DNA from: Gemmatimonadota bacterium | Lineage (GTDB): Bacteria; Gemmatimonadota; Gemmatimonadetes; Gemmatimonadales; GWC2-71-9 | DNA length: 64,000 nucleotides | Direction: 5' to 3' | NCBI GenBank assembly: GCA_040388535.1 | Contig: JAZKBR010000002.1 | Coordinates: 1,263,166 to 1,327,165 of the forward strand | Shown: positions 29,537-38,301 of the stretch, one piece after another | How positions within the stretch are numbered: the first letter of the stretch is position 1 | How the letters are laid out: every line of letters starts with the position of its first letter | Notes under the pieces: generated by a model | Seen by the model: the letters and a program-made list of their open reading frames with translations, nothing else | What the model was told of the DNA's origin: nothing | Database searches by the model: none | Translations under genes and position numbers: made by a program

Positions 29537-30226
29537 CTATTTGTCGCGGAAGAGCCGGAACTCGAGCGCGCCATCGACCGAACGAACCAGCACGGCAAAC
29601 CAGATATGTCCGCCTGCGAGATGCTTCCCGCCTTCCGCGAGGACCTCGTCGGTCGCGCGCGAGGTAGCCGTGGCGAGATGAAAACCGGGAGCATCCATGG
29701 CGTAGCCGGCGAAGCGTCCATCGGTGCCGAAGCCTTCGTCGAACTGGTCGCTGACCAGGGCCGACCCATCGCGGGGTGTACCGTTGATCCGGAGCCAGCC
29801 GCGTAGCGCACCGCTGTCGTCCGCCGCGTGTATCGTGCGCACCTTGATGGCGGTGGGGGCTGGCAGTGATGCGGTGTCACGGAGCACGAGCATGCGCAGC
29901 ACCATCGCGCCCGGGCGAACGATCATCAGCGATTCGCTCGTGCCGGAAGGCGCTGCAAAGTCGGTGGTAGCGAGCACCGCTCCCGCGCCGTTGCGCAATT
30001 CGAGATGATGCGGCCCTGCAGAGACGCTCAGGCTGAGCTTCCCGCCGCTCGCCGGCAGAGTGAGACGCACCCCATCCAGCTTGACCAGCGGGATGTCGCC
30101 ATCTGCCAGGGCGTTGAAGAGGGAGAGCTCGGCCATCCCCGGCCCATTCGCGCCGGTAGCATCGGTGCACCCCGCGAGGGCGAAGGCGAGGGCGACTCCG
30201 ACACGGCGGGCCAGGTGAGCAATCAT
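29537..30226 (-). CDS. DUF4397 lipoprotein
   Basis: 229 aa. Lipobox LAGC after a signal (LARRVGVALAFALAGC). The DUF4397 pattern is present: ELSLFNALADGDIPLVKLDG, LSLSVSAGPHHLELR, IKVRTIHAADDSGALRGWLR. A paralogue is at 30636-31319, and a different small lipoprotein separates them. All three read the same way with 3-19 nt gaps, so they form one operon. These are surface proteins of unknown role, probably adhesion or envelope related. Confidence 0.78.
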   Translation of the reverse strand: MIAHLARRVGVALAFALAGCTDATGANGPGMAELSLFNALADGDIPLVKLDGVRLTLPASGGKLSLSVSAGPHHLELRNGAGAVLATTDFAAPSGTSESLMIVRPGAMVLRMLVLRDTASLPAPTAIKVRTIHAADDSGALRGWLRINGTPRDGSALVSDQFDEGFGTDGRFAGYAMDAPGFHLATATSRATDEVLAEGGKHLAGGHIWFAVLVRSVDGALEFRLFRDK

Positions 30227-30245
30227 CGGCTCTTACAGGATCTTG

Positions 30246-30632
30246 CTAGAAGTTCACCACGGTCGAGCGCAGATTTCGCACTTGATGCTCTGCCCCGGCG
30301 GCCGGCGCCAGCTCCCAGTAATAGACCAGTGCCTGCCGTGCATCCGTGGTGTAGCCATCGATCGATGTGTAGGGTACCGACGTCGCGCCGTGCGCCGGGA
30401 CGGAGGGGCAGGTGGCGGGACGCGTGCAGGCCGCCCAGGTGAAGAGGCCGTCCGTGCCCCAGACCTTTTCAAAGGCCTGATAGTAGAGTGGAGTGTCGGT
30501 GCTGTTCGTCAGGGTCAGCCCCCCAGACGTCACCGCCGCGTTGAGTGGGTGCTCCACCACCGGCCCGACGGGAGAGCCGTTGCTGCAGCCGACGAGGCCG
30601 ACCAGCATGAGGAAGGCGAGCCGGTGGTGCAT
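30246..30632 (-). CDS. small lipoprotein of unknown function
   Basis: 128 aa. Signal with lipobox LVGC (LAFLMLVGLVGC). The mature part has a paired cysteine segment CTRPATCPS and a beta-rich body (GGLTLTNSTDTPLYYQAF, YYWELAPAAG). Not recognised. It is between two DUF4397 lipoproteins in one operon, so it may belong to the same envelope structure. Confidence 0.65.
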   Translation of the reverse strand: MHHRLAFLMLVGLVGCSNGSPVGPVVEHPLNAAVTSGGLTLTNSTDTPLYYQAFEKVWGTDGLFTWAACTRPATCPSVPAHGATSVPYTSIDGYTTDARQALVYYWELAPAAGAEHQVRNLRSTVVNF

Positions 30633-30635
30633 CGG

Positions 30636-31319
30636 TCAGTTCTCCCGGACCATCTTGAATTCGAGCGCGCCTGCGGCCGTGCGCGCGAGCACCGCACTCC
30701 AGACCTGGCCCGCCGACAACTGCACGGTGCCTTCAACCAGCATTTCTCCCGTGGCGAGCGAGGTCCCGGAGACGAGATAGCTGCCCGGCCCCCTGACGGC
30801 GTAGCCCGGGAACTCAGGATTGGTGCCGGCACCTCGGATGAACGGCGTCACAAAACCGGCGGAACTGTCCATTGGGGCTCCGACCAGCCGGAGCCAGGCC
30901 TTCATCGGTTCAACGCCATCGACCGCGTGAATGACCCGGACCTTCGCCGCACCGACCGGTGGCAGCGACGCAGTATCGGTCGTCATCAGCAGGGCGATGG
31001 CACCGGGTCCGGAGCGGGCGATCACGGTGGACCGGCGCGCGCCGTCGGCGACCGTGAAGTCGAGAGCGGCCACCAGGTTGCCAGCGGCACCGCGCGCCTC
31101 GATTCGGTGAGTCCCGGCCGGTATCGCCCGGCTGCTTCTGGCGCCGCTCGCGGGCAGCGACAGGGTCGCACCATCGAGGGAGAGCGTCGTGCTCTCGTCG
31201 GCGCCGAGAGCGTTGAGCAGCGCGAACTGGGCCTCGCCGCCCACCGGGGCGAGGACGGATTCGGCACAGCCGGCGAGCAGGGTCGCGGCAACCAGGAGCG
31301 AAAAGAGTGGGCGTTTCAT
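30636..31319 (-). CDS. DUF4397 lipoprotein, first gene of the operon
   Basis: 227 aa. Lipobox LAGC (LLVAATLLAGC). Same layout as the paralogue downstream: FALLNALGADESTTLSLDG, SRAIPAGTHRIEARG, AKVRVIHAVDGVEPMKAWLR. ATG 31319 starts the operon; the sigma-factor gene at 31471 is divergent, 151 nt away. Confidence 0.78.
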   Translation of the reverse strand: MKRPLFSLLVAATLLAGCAESVLAPVGGEAQFALLNALGADESTTLSLDGATLSLPASGARSSRAIPAGTHRIEARGAAGNLVAALDFTVADGARRSTVIARSGPGAIALLMTTDTASLPPVGAAKVRVIHAVDGVEPMKAWLRLVGAPMDSSAGFVTPFIRGAGTNPEFPGYAVRGPGSYLVSGTSLATGEMLVEGTVQLSAGQVWSAVLARTAAGALEFKMVREN

Positions 31320-31470
31320 GGGGCGACCGGGTAGATGGTATATCTGAACAAAGCACGAAGGCCTGGCAGATTGCTACCGGGAGACCCGGCGCGTCGGGTG
31401 AGGGTCACCTCATGCTCGTGGCCCCCAACGTTCCTGTGACATGTGACATTCCTCGCGCAGCAGAGGTCCC

Positions 31471-32010
31471 GTGGATGTGACGTCAACGGATGCAACGCTC
31501 CTGGAACGGGTGGGCGCCGGTGACGATCAGGCGCTCGCCGAATTGCTGGCGCGATTTGCTCCACCGTTGATGCGGTACGCGACCCATTATCTCGGGTCCG
31601 CCGACGATGCCGACGAGGTGCTGCAGGAGGTTTTCCTCCGGGCGAACCGAGCCATTCGCAAGGGCGTGCGCCCCGACCGGATCAGCGGCTGGCTCTTCCG
31701 GATCACCGTCAATCGCTGTCGCTCGCACAGTCGGCGCTGGTGGCGCAACGTCGGGGGAGCGGAGGCCGATCAGCACCTTGGTCGTGCGGCGCACCCGCCT
31801 GAAGTCGAGACCTGGCTCTGGCGCGAAGAAATTGATCGCGCGCTCGCGAGCCTGACACCGCCGCTCCGCGAGGCCTTCCTGCTCAAGCATGTGGAAGGGT
31901 GGAGCTACGAAGAGATGATGGACGCCACAGGGGTCTCGCTGTCGGCCCTGAAGATGCGCGTCGCCCGTGCCTGTGAACAGTTGCGAGATCAATTGAAGGA
32001 GATCCGTTGA
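31471..32010 (+). CDS. ECF sigma factor of the CBM-domain operon
   Basis: 179 aa. Region 2: YATHYLGSADDADEVLQEVF and ISGWLFRITVNRCRSHSRRW; region 4: ALASLTPPLREAFLLKHVEG, EEMMDATGVSLSALKMRVAR. GTG 31471 is the start, with GAGG 11-8 nt before it. Its stop overlaps the next start by 1 nt (TGATG). No zinc-finger anti-sigma follows; the next gene, a membrane protein with a glycogen-binding-like domain, may take that place (inference). Confidence 0.87.
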   Translation: MDVTSTDATLLERVGAGDDQALAELLARFAPPLMRYATHYLGSADDADEVLQEVFLRANRAIRKGVRPDRISGWLFRITVNRCRSHSRRWWRNVGGAEADQHLGRAAHPPEVETWLWREEIDRALASLTPPLREAFLLKHVEGWSYEEMMDATGVSLSALKMRVARACEQLRDQLKEIR

Positions 32011-32465
32011 TGGACGACGAACTCGCTCCCGACGACCCGCTGCACTCGCTGGTGACGAAGCTGCACCAGGAGGTTGCGGTCCGCGCGGGGTTGCCCCAGC
32101 GAATCGTGCGCCGCGAACGACGCCAGCACCGCATCCGGGTGGCCGGCTCGGTGCTTGTCATGGCTGTGGCGGTGCTCGCCCTTGAGCCCCGCCTCGACGG
32201 CAAGCAACAGGTGACCTTCGCGCTGCAGCGGCCCAGCTCGCACCACGTGGCGCTGGTGGGCGATTTCACCGACTGGCGGACCGACAAGCTGGCGCTGACC
32301 CCCACGCGGGACGGCGTCTGGGAGGTTACGCTTCGGTTGCGGCCTGGTCGGTACCGGTTTGCCTATGTCACGGATGGTGGCGAGTGGGTCTCCGACGCCA
32401 GCGCCGCTCCGGTGGTTGATGATTTCGGCCGACCCACCTCGGTGCTCACCGTGGTCAAGCAGTAG
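32010..32465 (+). CDS. membrane-anchored glycogen-binding-like (AMPK1_CBM) protein
   Basis: 151 aa. Cytoplasmic N-terminus rich in charges, one membrane helix (VAGSVLVMAVAVLALEP, near 45-62), then a CBM48/AMPK1_CBM E-set domain: VALVGDFTDWRTDKLAL, GVWEVTLRLRPGRYRFAYVT. The DFTDW and GRYRFAY strings are family hallmarks. The layout (N-terminal cytoplasmic helix, membrane, external sensor) is like an anti-sigma factor, but no zinc site is seen. Coupled to the sigma gene by a TGATG overlap. Confidence 0.75.
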   Translation: MDDELAPDDPLHSLVTKLHQEVAVRAGLPQRIVRRERRQHRIRVAGSVLVMAVAVLALEPRLDGKQQVTFALQRPSSHHVALVGDFTDWRTDKLALTPTRDGVWEVTLRLRPGRYRFAYVTDGGEWVSDASAAPVVDDFGRPTSVLTVVKQ

Positions 32466-32480
32466 TTGCGAGGAATCCTG

Positions 32481-33002
32481 ATGCGCGCACCCCTGCTCCT
32501 GATCTGTCTCCTTCCCGCCGCACTGGCGGCGCAGGATCCGCGGCTCTCCGCGCGATTCTCGCGGGAGTCGGCGCTGCGCATCACGGCCGTCATCGACAGC
32601 GCCGTGGCCGAGGGGCTGCCCAGCGAACCGCTGGTGCTGCGCGCGCTCGAAGGGTCGATCAAGGGAGCCAGCAACGATCGCATCCTGCTGGTACTCGGTC
32701 GGCTCCGTGCTTCCCTGCATAACGCCCGTGCCACCCTCGGTCCTGGCGTTGAAGCTGCCGATCTCACCGTGGCCGCCGCGGCACTCCAGGCCGGCGTGCC
32801 CGAATCCCGCGTTGCCGAGCTGCAGCGCTGGCGTAACGGCAAGCCACTCACGGCGCCGCTGGGGGCCTATCTCGATCTCGTGGCGCGCGGCGTCCCGGGT
32901 GAGCAGGCCTGGACGCAGATCAGCGGCCTGGCGCAGCGACGGGCCGCCGATCGTGAATACATCGGACTCGTCACCGGCCCGCGGCCGCCCGAGGACGACT
33001 GA
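32481..33002 (+). CDS. small secreted helical protein
   Basis: 173 aa with signal peptide (LLLICLLPAALAAQ). The rest is helical (ALRITAVIDSAVAEGLPSE, LTVAAAALQAGVPESRVAEL). Not recognised. GAGG precedes ATG 32481. It ends with a 1-nt overlap (TGATG) onto the next gene. It is conserved in position between two CBM-domain proteins and probably works with them. Confidence 0.65.
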   Translation: MRAPLLLICLLPAALAAQDPRLSARFSRESALRITAVIDSAVAEGLPSEPLVLRALEGSIKGASNDRILLVLGRLRASLHNARATLGPGVEAADLTVAAAALQAGVPESRVAELQRWRNGKPLTAPLGAYLDLVARGVPGEQAWTQISGLAQRRAADREYIGLVTGPRPPEDD

Positions 33003-34174
33003 TGCGCCGCCATCTCCTCGCGCTGGTCGCTCTCCCGTTGCTGCCGATCGCCGCGCAGACGCCGATCGCACCCATCGCCCGGGCGCCTCGCCTCGACGGC
33101 CAGATTGCGCTCACCACGGCGACCGGTGTCACCCACCTTGATGGCCTCACCATTCGGGACGCCGCGTCGCTCGACGGTCGCGCGCGGCTCGCGTTGGGCT
33201 CGTTTCGCTTCGACGGTTCTGCGGCGACCGTGGCGCACGTCGGTATCGGCCGCGCGACCGTGGTCCGCACCGAACTCAACTACGGCGGCCGGGTCGGCGA
33301 CTGGAGCGGTCATCTCGGGCCGCTGGTCCGCGGCGGTGGTGGCCTGGGCGAGCGGGCGACGTTGCTGCTGGGCGTCGGTGGCGACATGGTACGCTACTTC
33401 GGGCGCGGCAGCATCGGTGTCCGGGTCGAGGAGGGCGTCGCCCGCATTGCGAAGCAGCACTCGCAATGGGGCAAGCAGGGGGTGAGCGGAACCTTCCTGC
33501 TGGGCAACGTCGGACTCGGCTTCTCCTGGCAGCGCGCCACGGTGCGCGACAGCATGTTGCGCGACAATGTCTTCTTCACCGCCAACGATCCGGGTGCAGA
33601 CACGCTCTTCAGGCGTCGCGTCCGCTCGCTCCGCGATGTCTCGCTCAGTGCGGCATGGGCCCACCGCGAGCTTCAGCTCACGGTCGAGGCAGGTCAGCGT
33701 GCGGGTGATGATGTGCGCACGCAGATCTGGTGGCGCGGCGGCGCAACGCTTGAGGTCGCGCCGATGATCGCGCTGGTGGCGAATATCTCGCGCACCCCGC
33801 CCGATCTCCTGCTGGGGCTGCGCGGCGGCCGCTCCACGATGCTCGGTCTGCGATTGAACCTTGCGGGCACGCGGCCACTGGTGCGTCACGCCCGCTCGAT
33901 GGCTGTCGAAGCACATCGTGAATCGGTCCGCCGGGTGCGCTTCATCGTGACCCTCGATGCCCACGACCGCGCCGAACTGATTGGCGACGCAACGGGCTGG
34001 ACGGCGATACCGCTCTCGCGCCGCGCGGATGGACGCTGGGAAGCGATGCTCAACGCCGCGCCCGGCGTGTCGCGCTTCAATGTCTCGCTCGATGGGGGCC
34101 CCTGGACGACACCCCTCGGCGTTCCGACCCTCTCGGACGAATTCGGCGGACGGGCATTCCTCGTCGACCTCTAG
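33002..34174 (+). CDS. secreted beta-rich protein with a C-terminal glycogen-binding-like domain
   Basis: 390 aa. Signal peptide (HLLALVALPLLPIAAQ), then about 260 residues of barrel-like strands (WSGHLGPLVRGGGGLGERAT, FLLGNVGLGFSWQRATVRDS, ELQLTVEAGQRAGDDVRTQI). The last 85 residues are a second AMPK1_CBM-type domain (VRFIVTLDAHDRAELIGDAT, SRFNVSLDGGPWTTP), similar to that of the membrane protein two genes upstream. It may sit in the outer membrane and present the sugar-binding domain (inference). Confidence 0.7.
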   Translation: MRRHLLALVALPLLPIAAQTPIAPIARAPRLDGQIALTTATGVTHLDGLTIRDAASLDGRARLALGSFRFDGSAATVAHVGIGRATVVRTELNYGGRVGDWSGHLGPLVRGGGGLGERATLLLGVGGDMVRYFGRGSIGVRVEEGVARIAKQHSQWGKQGVSGTFLLGNVGLGFSWQRATVRDSMLRDNVFFTANDPGADTLFRRRVRSLRDVSLSAAWAHRELQLTVEAGQRAGDDVRTQIWWRGGATLEVAPMIALVANISRTPPDLLLGLRGGRSTMLGLRLNLAGTRPLVRHARSMAVEAHRESVRRVRFIVTLDAHDRAELIGDATGWTAIPLSRRADGRWEAMLNAAPGVSRFNVSLDGGPWTTPLGVPTLSDEFGGRAFLVDL

Positions 34175-34276
34175 TTTCCGCGCCACAATTACAATCCGCT
34201 GACAACTGCTGCCTGCGCGCCCGCGTAGGGGGGTGCGATCTTCCTGCAATCGCAGCCACCACCTGGAGCCGACCAC

Positions 34277-35176
34277 ATGTCCATCCGCGTTCTGACCATC
34301 GTTCTGCTCACCTGCGCGACCCCGGTATTGCACGCGCAAGCGCCGCGGCCCAAGGGTGCGCTCGAGTTGCGCGCCGACTCGCTGCTGCGCGCCGGTGATG
34401 CCCGGGGGGCGCAGCAGATCTACCGGCAGCTCGTCGCGGAAGACAGCACCTTTCTGCGGGCGTGGAACGGCGTGGGCAATGCGGCCGCCGCACTCAATGA
34501 TCTCCCCACGGCGGCCGCGGCGTTCGAGCACGCCGCGGCTGGCGGTCGCCTCACGTCGGCGATCTACAACGTGGGTGCGATGCACAGTCGGATGGGCCAC
34601 CTCGACCTCGCATTCGCCTGGCTCGACAAGGCGGTTGTTGCCGGAGTGACCCAGCTCTCGCTGTACAACACCGATCCGGACCTCGCGGCGGTCCGCAAGG
34701 ACCCGCGCTTCCCGGCCCTGCTGAAAAAGGCGTCGGTGGCGACCGAGCCGTGCATGAGTGATCCGGATTCCCGCCGATTCGACTTCTGGGTCGGAGAGTG
34801 GAACGTCACGCCGGCAGGCGCACCGACCTTCGCGGCAGGGACGAGTGTGGTGCAGCGCGTGAGTGGTGGCTGCGCCCTGCTCGAGAACTGGACGGCAAAC
34901 AATGGTGCGCAAGGGAAGAGTCTCAACGCGTTCAACGCGGCGACGAAGCAGTGGCAGCAGTACTGGGTCGGGCAATCAGGTGGTGTCGTGGAATTCCGCG
35001 AGAGCCGCTGGGATGGCCCCACTCTGGTGTACAACACCATCGGTGGCATGCCGATGCAGCGGTTGAGCTTCACGCCGGTCGACAGCAACACGGTGCGCCA
35101 GTTCGGCGAGATCTCCACAGATAGCGGGAAGACGTGGCAGGTGGGCTACGACTTCTACTATCACCGGAAGCGGTAG
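34277..35176 (+). CDS. secreted TPR plus DUF1579-like protein
   Basis: 299 aa. Signal peptide (LTIVLLTCATPVLHAQ), TPR-like helices (residues ~35-150, RADSLLRAGDARGAQQIY), then a DUF1579-like beta domain: RRFDFWVGEWNVTPAG, WTANNGAQGKSLNAFNA, RLSFTPVDSNTVRQFGE. The pairing is seen in other environmental genomes. Function unknown, periplasmic. It stands alone between the CBM operon and a convergent permease. Confidence 0.75.
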   Translation: MSIRVLTIVLLTCATPVLHAQAPRPKGALELRADSLLRAGDARGAQQIYRQLVAEDSTFLRAWNGVGNAAAALNDLPTAAAAFEHAAAGGRLTSAIYNVGAMHSRMGHLDLAFAWLDKAVVAGVTQLSLYNTDPDLAAVRKDPRFPALLKKASVATEPCMSDPDSRRFDFWVGEWNVTPAGAPTFAAGTSVVQRVSGGCALLENWTANNGAQGKSLNAFNAATKQWQQYWVGQSGGVVEFRESRWDGPTLVYNTIGGMPMQRLSFTPVDSNTVRQFGEISTDSGKTWQVGYDFYYHRKR

Positions 35177-35183
35177 GGCACCC

Positions 35184-37856
35184 TCAGTCTTCTCGCAGCG
35201 CGGCCACCGGATCGGTGCGCGCTGCACGCCACGCGGGGATCGCGCCCGCGCTTAGGGCGACCATCAGCACCAGGCCGATCGACACGGCAAGCGTCGCCGG
35301 GTTGGTCGGTGTGGTGCCATAGAGCATCGAAGCGAGGAAGTGAACGCCCAGCAGCGTCAGGCCGGTGCCGATCAGCAATCCGGCGCCGGCCAGGATCCCC
35401 GCCTCGCGGAGGATCATCTGCAGCACGGCGCCGGGCCGTGCGCCGAGGGCGAGCCGGATGCCGATTTCGCTGCGACGACGCGAGACGCCATACGCGATGC
35501 TGCCGTAGAGCCCGATCAGTGCCAGCAGCAGTGCCAGCCCACCGAAGAATCCCGACAACACGGCCAGTAATCGGGGACGCGCGATCGACGCCGAGATCTG
35601 TTGCGACATCGTCGCAAAGTCGAGCGAGATCGACGGGTACACATCAGCGATCGCCGCCGTGACTGCGGGCGTGATCGACGCCGGGTCTGCGGCGTGAATG
35701 GCGAGCTGCGTTTGCGCGCCGAAGAGCGGAACCTGACTCGACGGATAGTAGATCATCGGGGAGCCCGACTCATCGATCGAGCCGTATTTCGTGTCGCGCA
35801 CGACACCGATGATTTCACTCGGCGCGCTGGGCTTGTCGCCGTTGTTCTCGCGGAAGGTGCGGCCGATCGGCGAGCGCCCGCCGAAGAACCGCTTGACGGC
35901 TGCCTCGTTGACGATCGAGACCCGATTGCCGCCCTTCACATCCGTGGGCCCGAAATCCCTGCCGGCCAGGATCGACGTGCCGTAGGTCGCGAAGAATCCG
36001 GGCGTCACGGCATTGAACCACGCCAGCGCGTCGTCTTCCTTCGCTGGCGTGTAGCCGTCGACGAGCACGAATCCGTTCCAGCCACTGTGACTCAACGGCG
36101 CAATTCGGGAGGCTGCGGCTCCTTGCACGCCTGGCGTGGCCCGGAGCCGTTCCAGGAGTCGCTGCTCAAGTGGCAGCAGCAGTGTGTCGGCGATCCCGGT
36201 CTTGCTGAGGTCGGCGCGAATGAGCAACAGGCCGTCGCTCCGGAAGCCGGGGTCGACGGCCACCAGGCGACGGAAGGTGTCGAGCAGGAGCCCACCGCCG
36301 GTGACGAGGACCAGCGCGAGCGCGATCTGTCCGACCACGAGTACCTGTCCGGTGCGCTGACCGGGTTCGCCACGCGCCATCGTGCGCCCGCCCGCCCGAA
36401 GGGCGTTCTGCGGCGACACTGTGCTGGCGCGCCAGGCCGGGGCGAGCCCGAAGGCAATGCCGTTGATCAAGGCGACAAGCGTGACGAAGCCGAGCAGTCG
36501 CCAGTCGATCGAGGTGTCGAGAAAGACGGTGTCGCCCGATTCGCTGAGCAGGCGCACCAGCAACCGGCTCGCCCATTGTGCGAAGAGGAGACCAAGGGCG
36601 GCACCAAGTGTCGAGAGCACCAGCCCCTCAGTGAGGAGCTGGCGAAAGAGCCTGCCACGACTCGCGCCGACCGCGAGGCGCACCGCGATTTCGCGCTGGC
36701 GTGCGGCCGCCCGGGCCATCAGCAGCTGGGCCACATTGGCGCAGGCAATGACGAGCACGATCGCGACGACCGCCATCAGCAGATAGAGCGTGGTGCCGTA
36801 CTCCACCCGCACCGCAGAGAAGCCACCCGGCGACGGATAGACCGACAGAGTGCGCTGCAGATACGCCGCCTGCTGCTTCGCTCCCCAGTTGCCTGGCAGT
36901 GTTGCGGCGAACACCGCGGGGGCGAGGCGCTTCAAGTCCGCGCTGGCACTCGCGGCGTCCTGCCCAGGCTTGAGCCGACCCATGACCGTCAGAAACCACT
37001 GGCTGCGATTGGTGAAGAACGCGGGACTCCCCTCGACGATTGCGTTGGTGCACAGCGGAGCATAGACATCGGTTGCGCGGCCGATCGTGATCCCCGGGAA
37101 AGTGCGGGGGAGGACACCGACCACTTGAAACGGCTGATTGTGCAGGTGAATCGTGGTCCCGACCACGTCTGCACTGCCGCCAAGCTCCCGCTGCCAGAAG
37201 CCCTCCGACACCACCGCGATGCCGGGACAACCACGCACATCGTCGGCCGGCTGCAACAGACGACCCACCAGGGGCCGCAGGCCGAGTACCGTGAAGAACC
37301 CGCCGCTTACGAAGTTCGCAGGCCGCCGTCGTGCCGGCCCGCCGGTCGCGAGGTCGAGATCCGCTTCGGAAAAGGCGAACGTTCCGGCGAGCGTGGGCAG
37401 CGCGCGGAGTTCCTCCCAGATCGGATTGGTGAACGCGTCGTGCCCCTTACCCGTGGAAATCTCCACCAGTTCACCCGGGCGCTCGACCGCCAGCGGCCGC
37501 AGGACAACGGCATCAATGAGGGAGAAGATGGCGGTGTTCGCGCCGATCCCCAGGGCGATAGAGAGGATCGCAATTGCAGCGGCGAGCGAGTTGCCGCGAA
37601 TGGCGCGCAGGGCGTACCGGATATCGCCGGCCACGGTATCGAGCCAGCCGACCACATCGACATCGCGGGTCCGTTCCTTCTGGCGCAGAACACCGCCGAG
37701 TTGCCGTCGCGCTTCCTGCGCCGCCTGTGGCGGCGACATCCCGCCTTCCACGAGCGCATCGGTCCGTTCGTCGAGATGGAACTGCAGCTCGCGGTCGAGA
37801 TCGCGCGAGAGCGAGCCGGGGTGGATCAGGTTCCAGAAGCGACGGGGCCAGCTCAT
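35184..37856 (-). CDS. orphan FtsX/MacB-type permease (ADOP), pair 1
   Basis: 890 aa. N-terminal PadR-linked prefix (FWNLIHPGSLSRDLDRELQF), then duplicated MacB periplasmic core plus FtsX membrane units: IGANTAIFSLIDAVVLRPL near 100, VIACANVAQLLMARAAARQR near 375, a second core, and GLYGSIAYGVSRRRSEIGIR near 790. The duplicated layout without an ATPase gene is that of the acidobacterial-type orphan permeases. It is 30 nt downstream of its PadR repressor (37887-38222). The substrate is unknown. Confidence 0.85.
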   Translation of the reverse strand: MSWPRRFWNLIHPGSLSRDLDRELQFHLDERTDALVEGGMSPPQAAQEARRQLGGVLRQKERTRDVDVVGWLDTVAGDIRYALRAIRGNSLAAAIAILSIALGIGANTAIFSLIDAVVLRPLAVERPGELVEISTGKGHDAFTNPIWEELRALPTLAGTFAFSEADLDLATGGPARRRPANFVSGGFFTVLGLRPLVGRLLQPADDVRGCPGIAVVSEGFWQRELGGSADVVGTTIHLHNQPFQVVGVLPRTFPGITIGRATDVYAPLCTNAIVEGSPAFFTNRSQWFLTVMGRLKPGQDAASASADLKRLAPAVFAATLPGNWGAKQQAAYLQRTLSVYPSPGGFSAVRVEYGTTLYLLMAVVAIVLVIACANVAQLLMARAAARQREIAVRLAVGASRGRLFRQLLTEGLVLSTLGAALGLLFAQWASRLLVRLLSESGDTVFLDTSIDWRLLGFVTLVALINGIAFGLAPAWRASTVSPQNALRAGGRTMARGEPGQRTGQVLVVGQIALALVLVTGGGLLLDTFRRLVAVDPGFRSDGLLLIRADLSKTGIADTLLLPLEQRLLERLRATPGVQGAAASRIAPLSHSGWNGFVLVDGYTPAKEDDALAWFNAVTPGFFATYGTSILAGRDFGPTDVKGGNRVSIVNEAAVKRFFGGRSPIGRTFRENNGDKPSAPSEIIGVVRDTKYGSIDESGSPMIYYPSSQVPLFGAQTQLAIHAADPASITPAVTAAIADVYPSISLDFATMSQQISASIARPRLLAVLSGFFGGLALLLALIGLYGSIAYGVSRRRSEIGIRLALGARPGAVLQMILREAGILAGAGLLIGTGLTLLGVHFLASMLYGTTPTNPATLAVSIGLVLMVALSAGAIPAWRAARTDPVAALRED

Positions 37857-37886
37857 CGGGGGCTCACGGAAGAGGGACGGGGGTGC

Positions 37887-38222
37887 TCAGGCGTAGCGGA
37901 GAACGCGACGGACTCCGTCAGTGAGCCGGGACCAGCTCTCCTGCTCCAGTTCGAGCTGGCGTCGACCGGCAGCCGTGAGGGTGTAGAAGCGCGCCTCGCG
38001 GTTCTTCTCGGTCAGGCCCCATTCGGCCTTGACCCAGCCATCCTGCGCCATCCGGTGCAGTGCCGGGTACAGCGATCCCTCCTCGACGCGGAGCAGATCG
38101 GCCGAGGCCTGGATGATGTGCGCCGTGATGGCGTAGCCGTGGAGCCGACCGCGGGAGGCCAGGGTCCGGAGGACGAGCAGGGCGAGCGTACCCTGGAGGA
38201 TGTCGTTGCGGGCGCGGGGCAT
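37887..38222 (-). CDS. PadR-family regulator, pair 1
   Basis: 111 aa winged helix: LQGTLALLVLRTLASRGRLH, YAITAHIIQASADLLRVEEG, LYPALHRMAQDGWVKAEWGL, NREARFYTLTAAGRRQLELE. No ligand pocket extension. It precedes the permease and probably represses it. ATG 38222 has AAAGG before it and a palindrome 17 nt upstream (38239-38260). Confidence 0.9.
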   Translation of the reverse strand: MPRARNDILQGTLALLVLRTLASRGRLHGYAITAHIIQASADLLRVEEGSLYPALHRMAQDGWVKAEWGLTEKNREARFYTLTAAGRRQLELEQESWSRLTDGVRRVLRYA

Positions 38223-38238
38223 AGGATACCTTTCTAGC

Positions 38239-38260
38239 TATACATATCTAGCTAGGTATA
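38239..38260. promoter_or_regulatory. candidate PadR operator, pair 1
   Basis: 22-nt dyad TATAC-N12-GTATA with 18 of 22 bases symmetric, AT-rich in a GC-rich genome, 17 nt before the padR start. It is different from the C-rich operators of pairs 2 and 3. Confidence 0.6.
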
Positions 38261-38301
38261 ACCCTACTGCGCGGCCTTCGGGTGTCAAGGGTTGTGCGTG
38301 C

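Noticed and set aside
31435..31448. TGTGACA repeated twice before the sigma gene, possible further heptamer element
   Set aside because: Only two units and no inverted partner nearby; could be chance or a promoter repeat.
32867..34975. 702-aa minus-strand ORF
   Set aside because: Antisense shadow across real genes; Arg/His-rich with no motif.
35601..38237. 878-aa plus-strand ORF
   Set aside because: Shadow of the permease and PadR genes in GC-rich DNA; no domains, highly charged composition.
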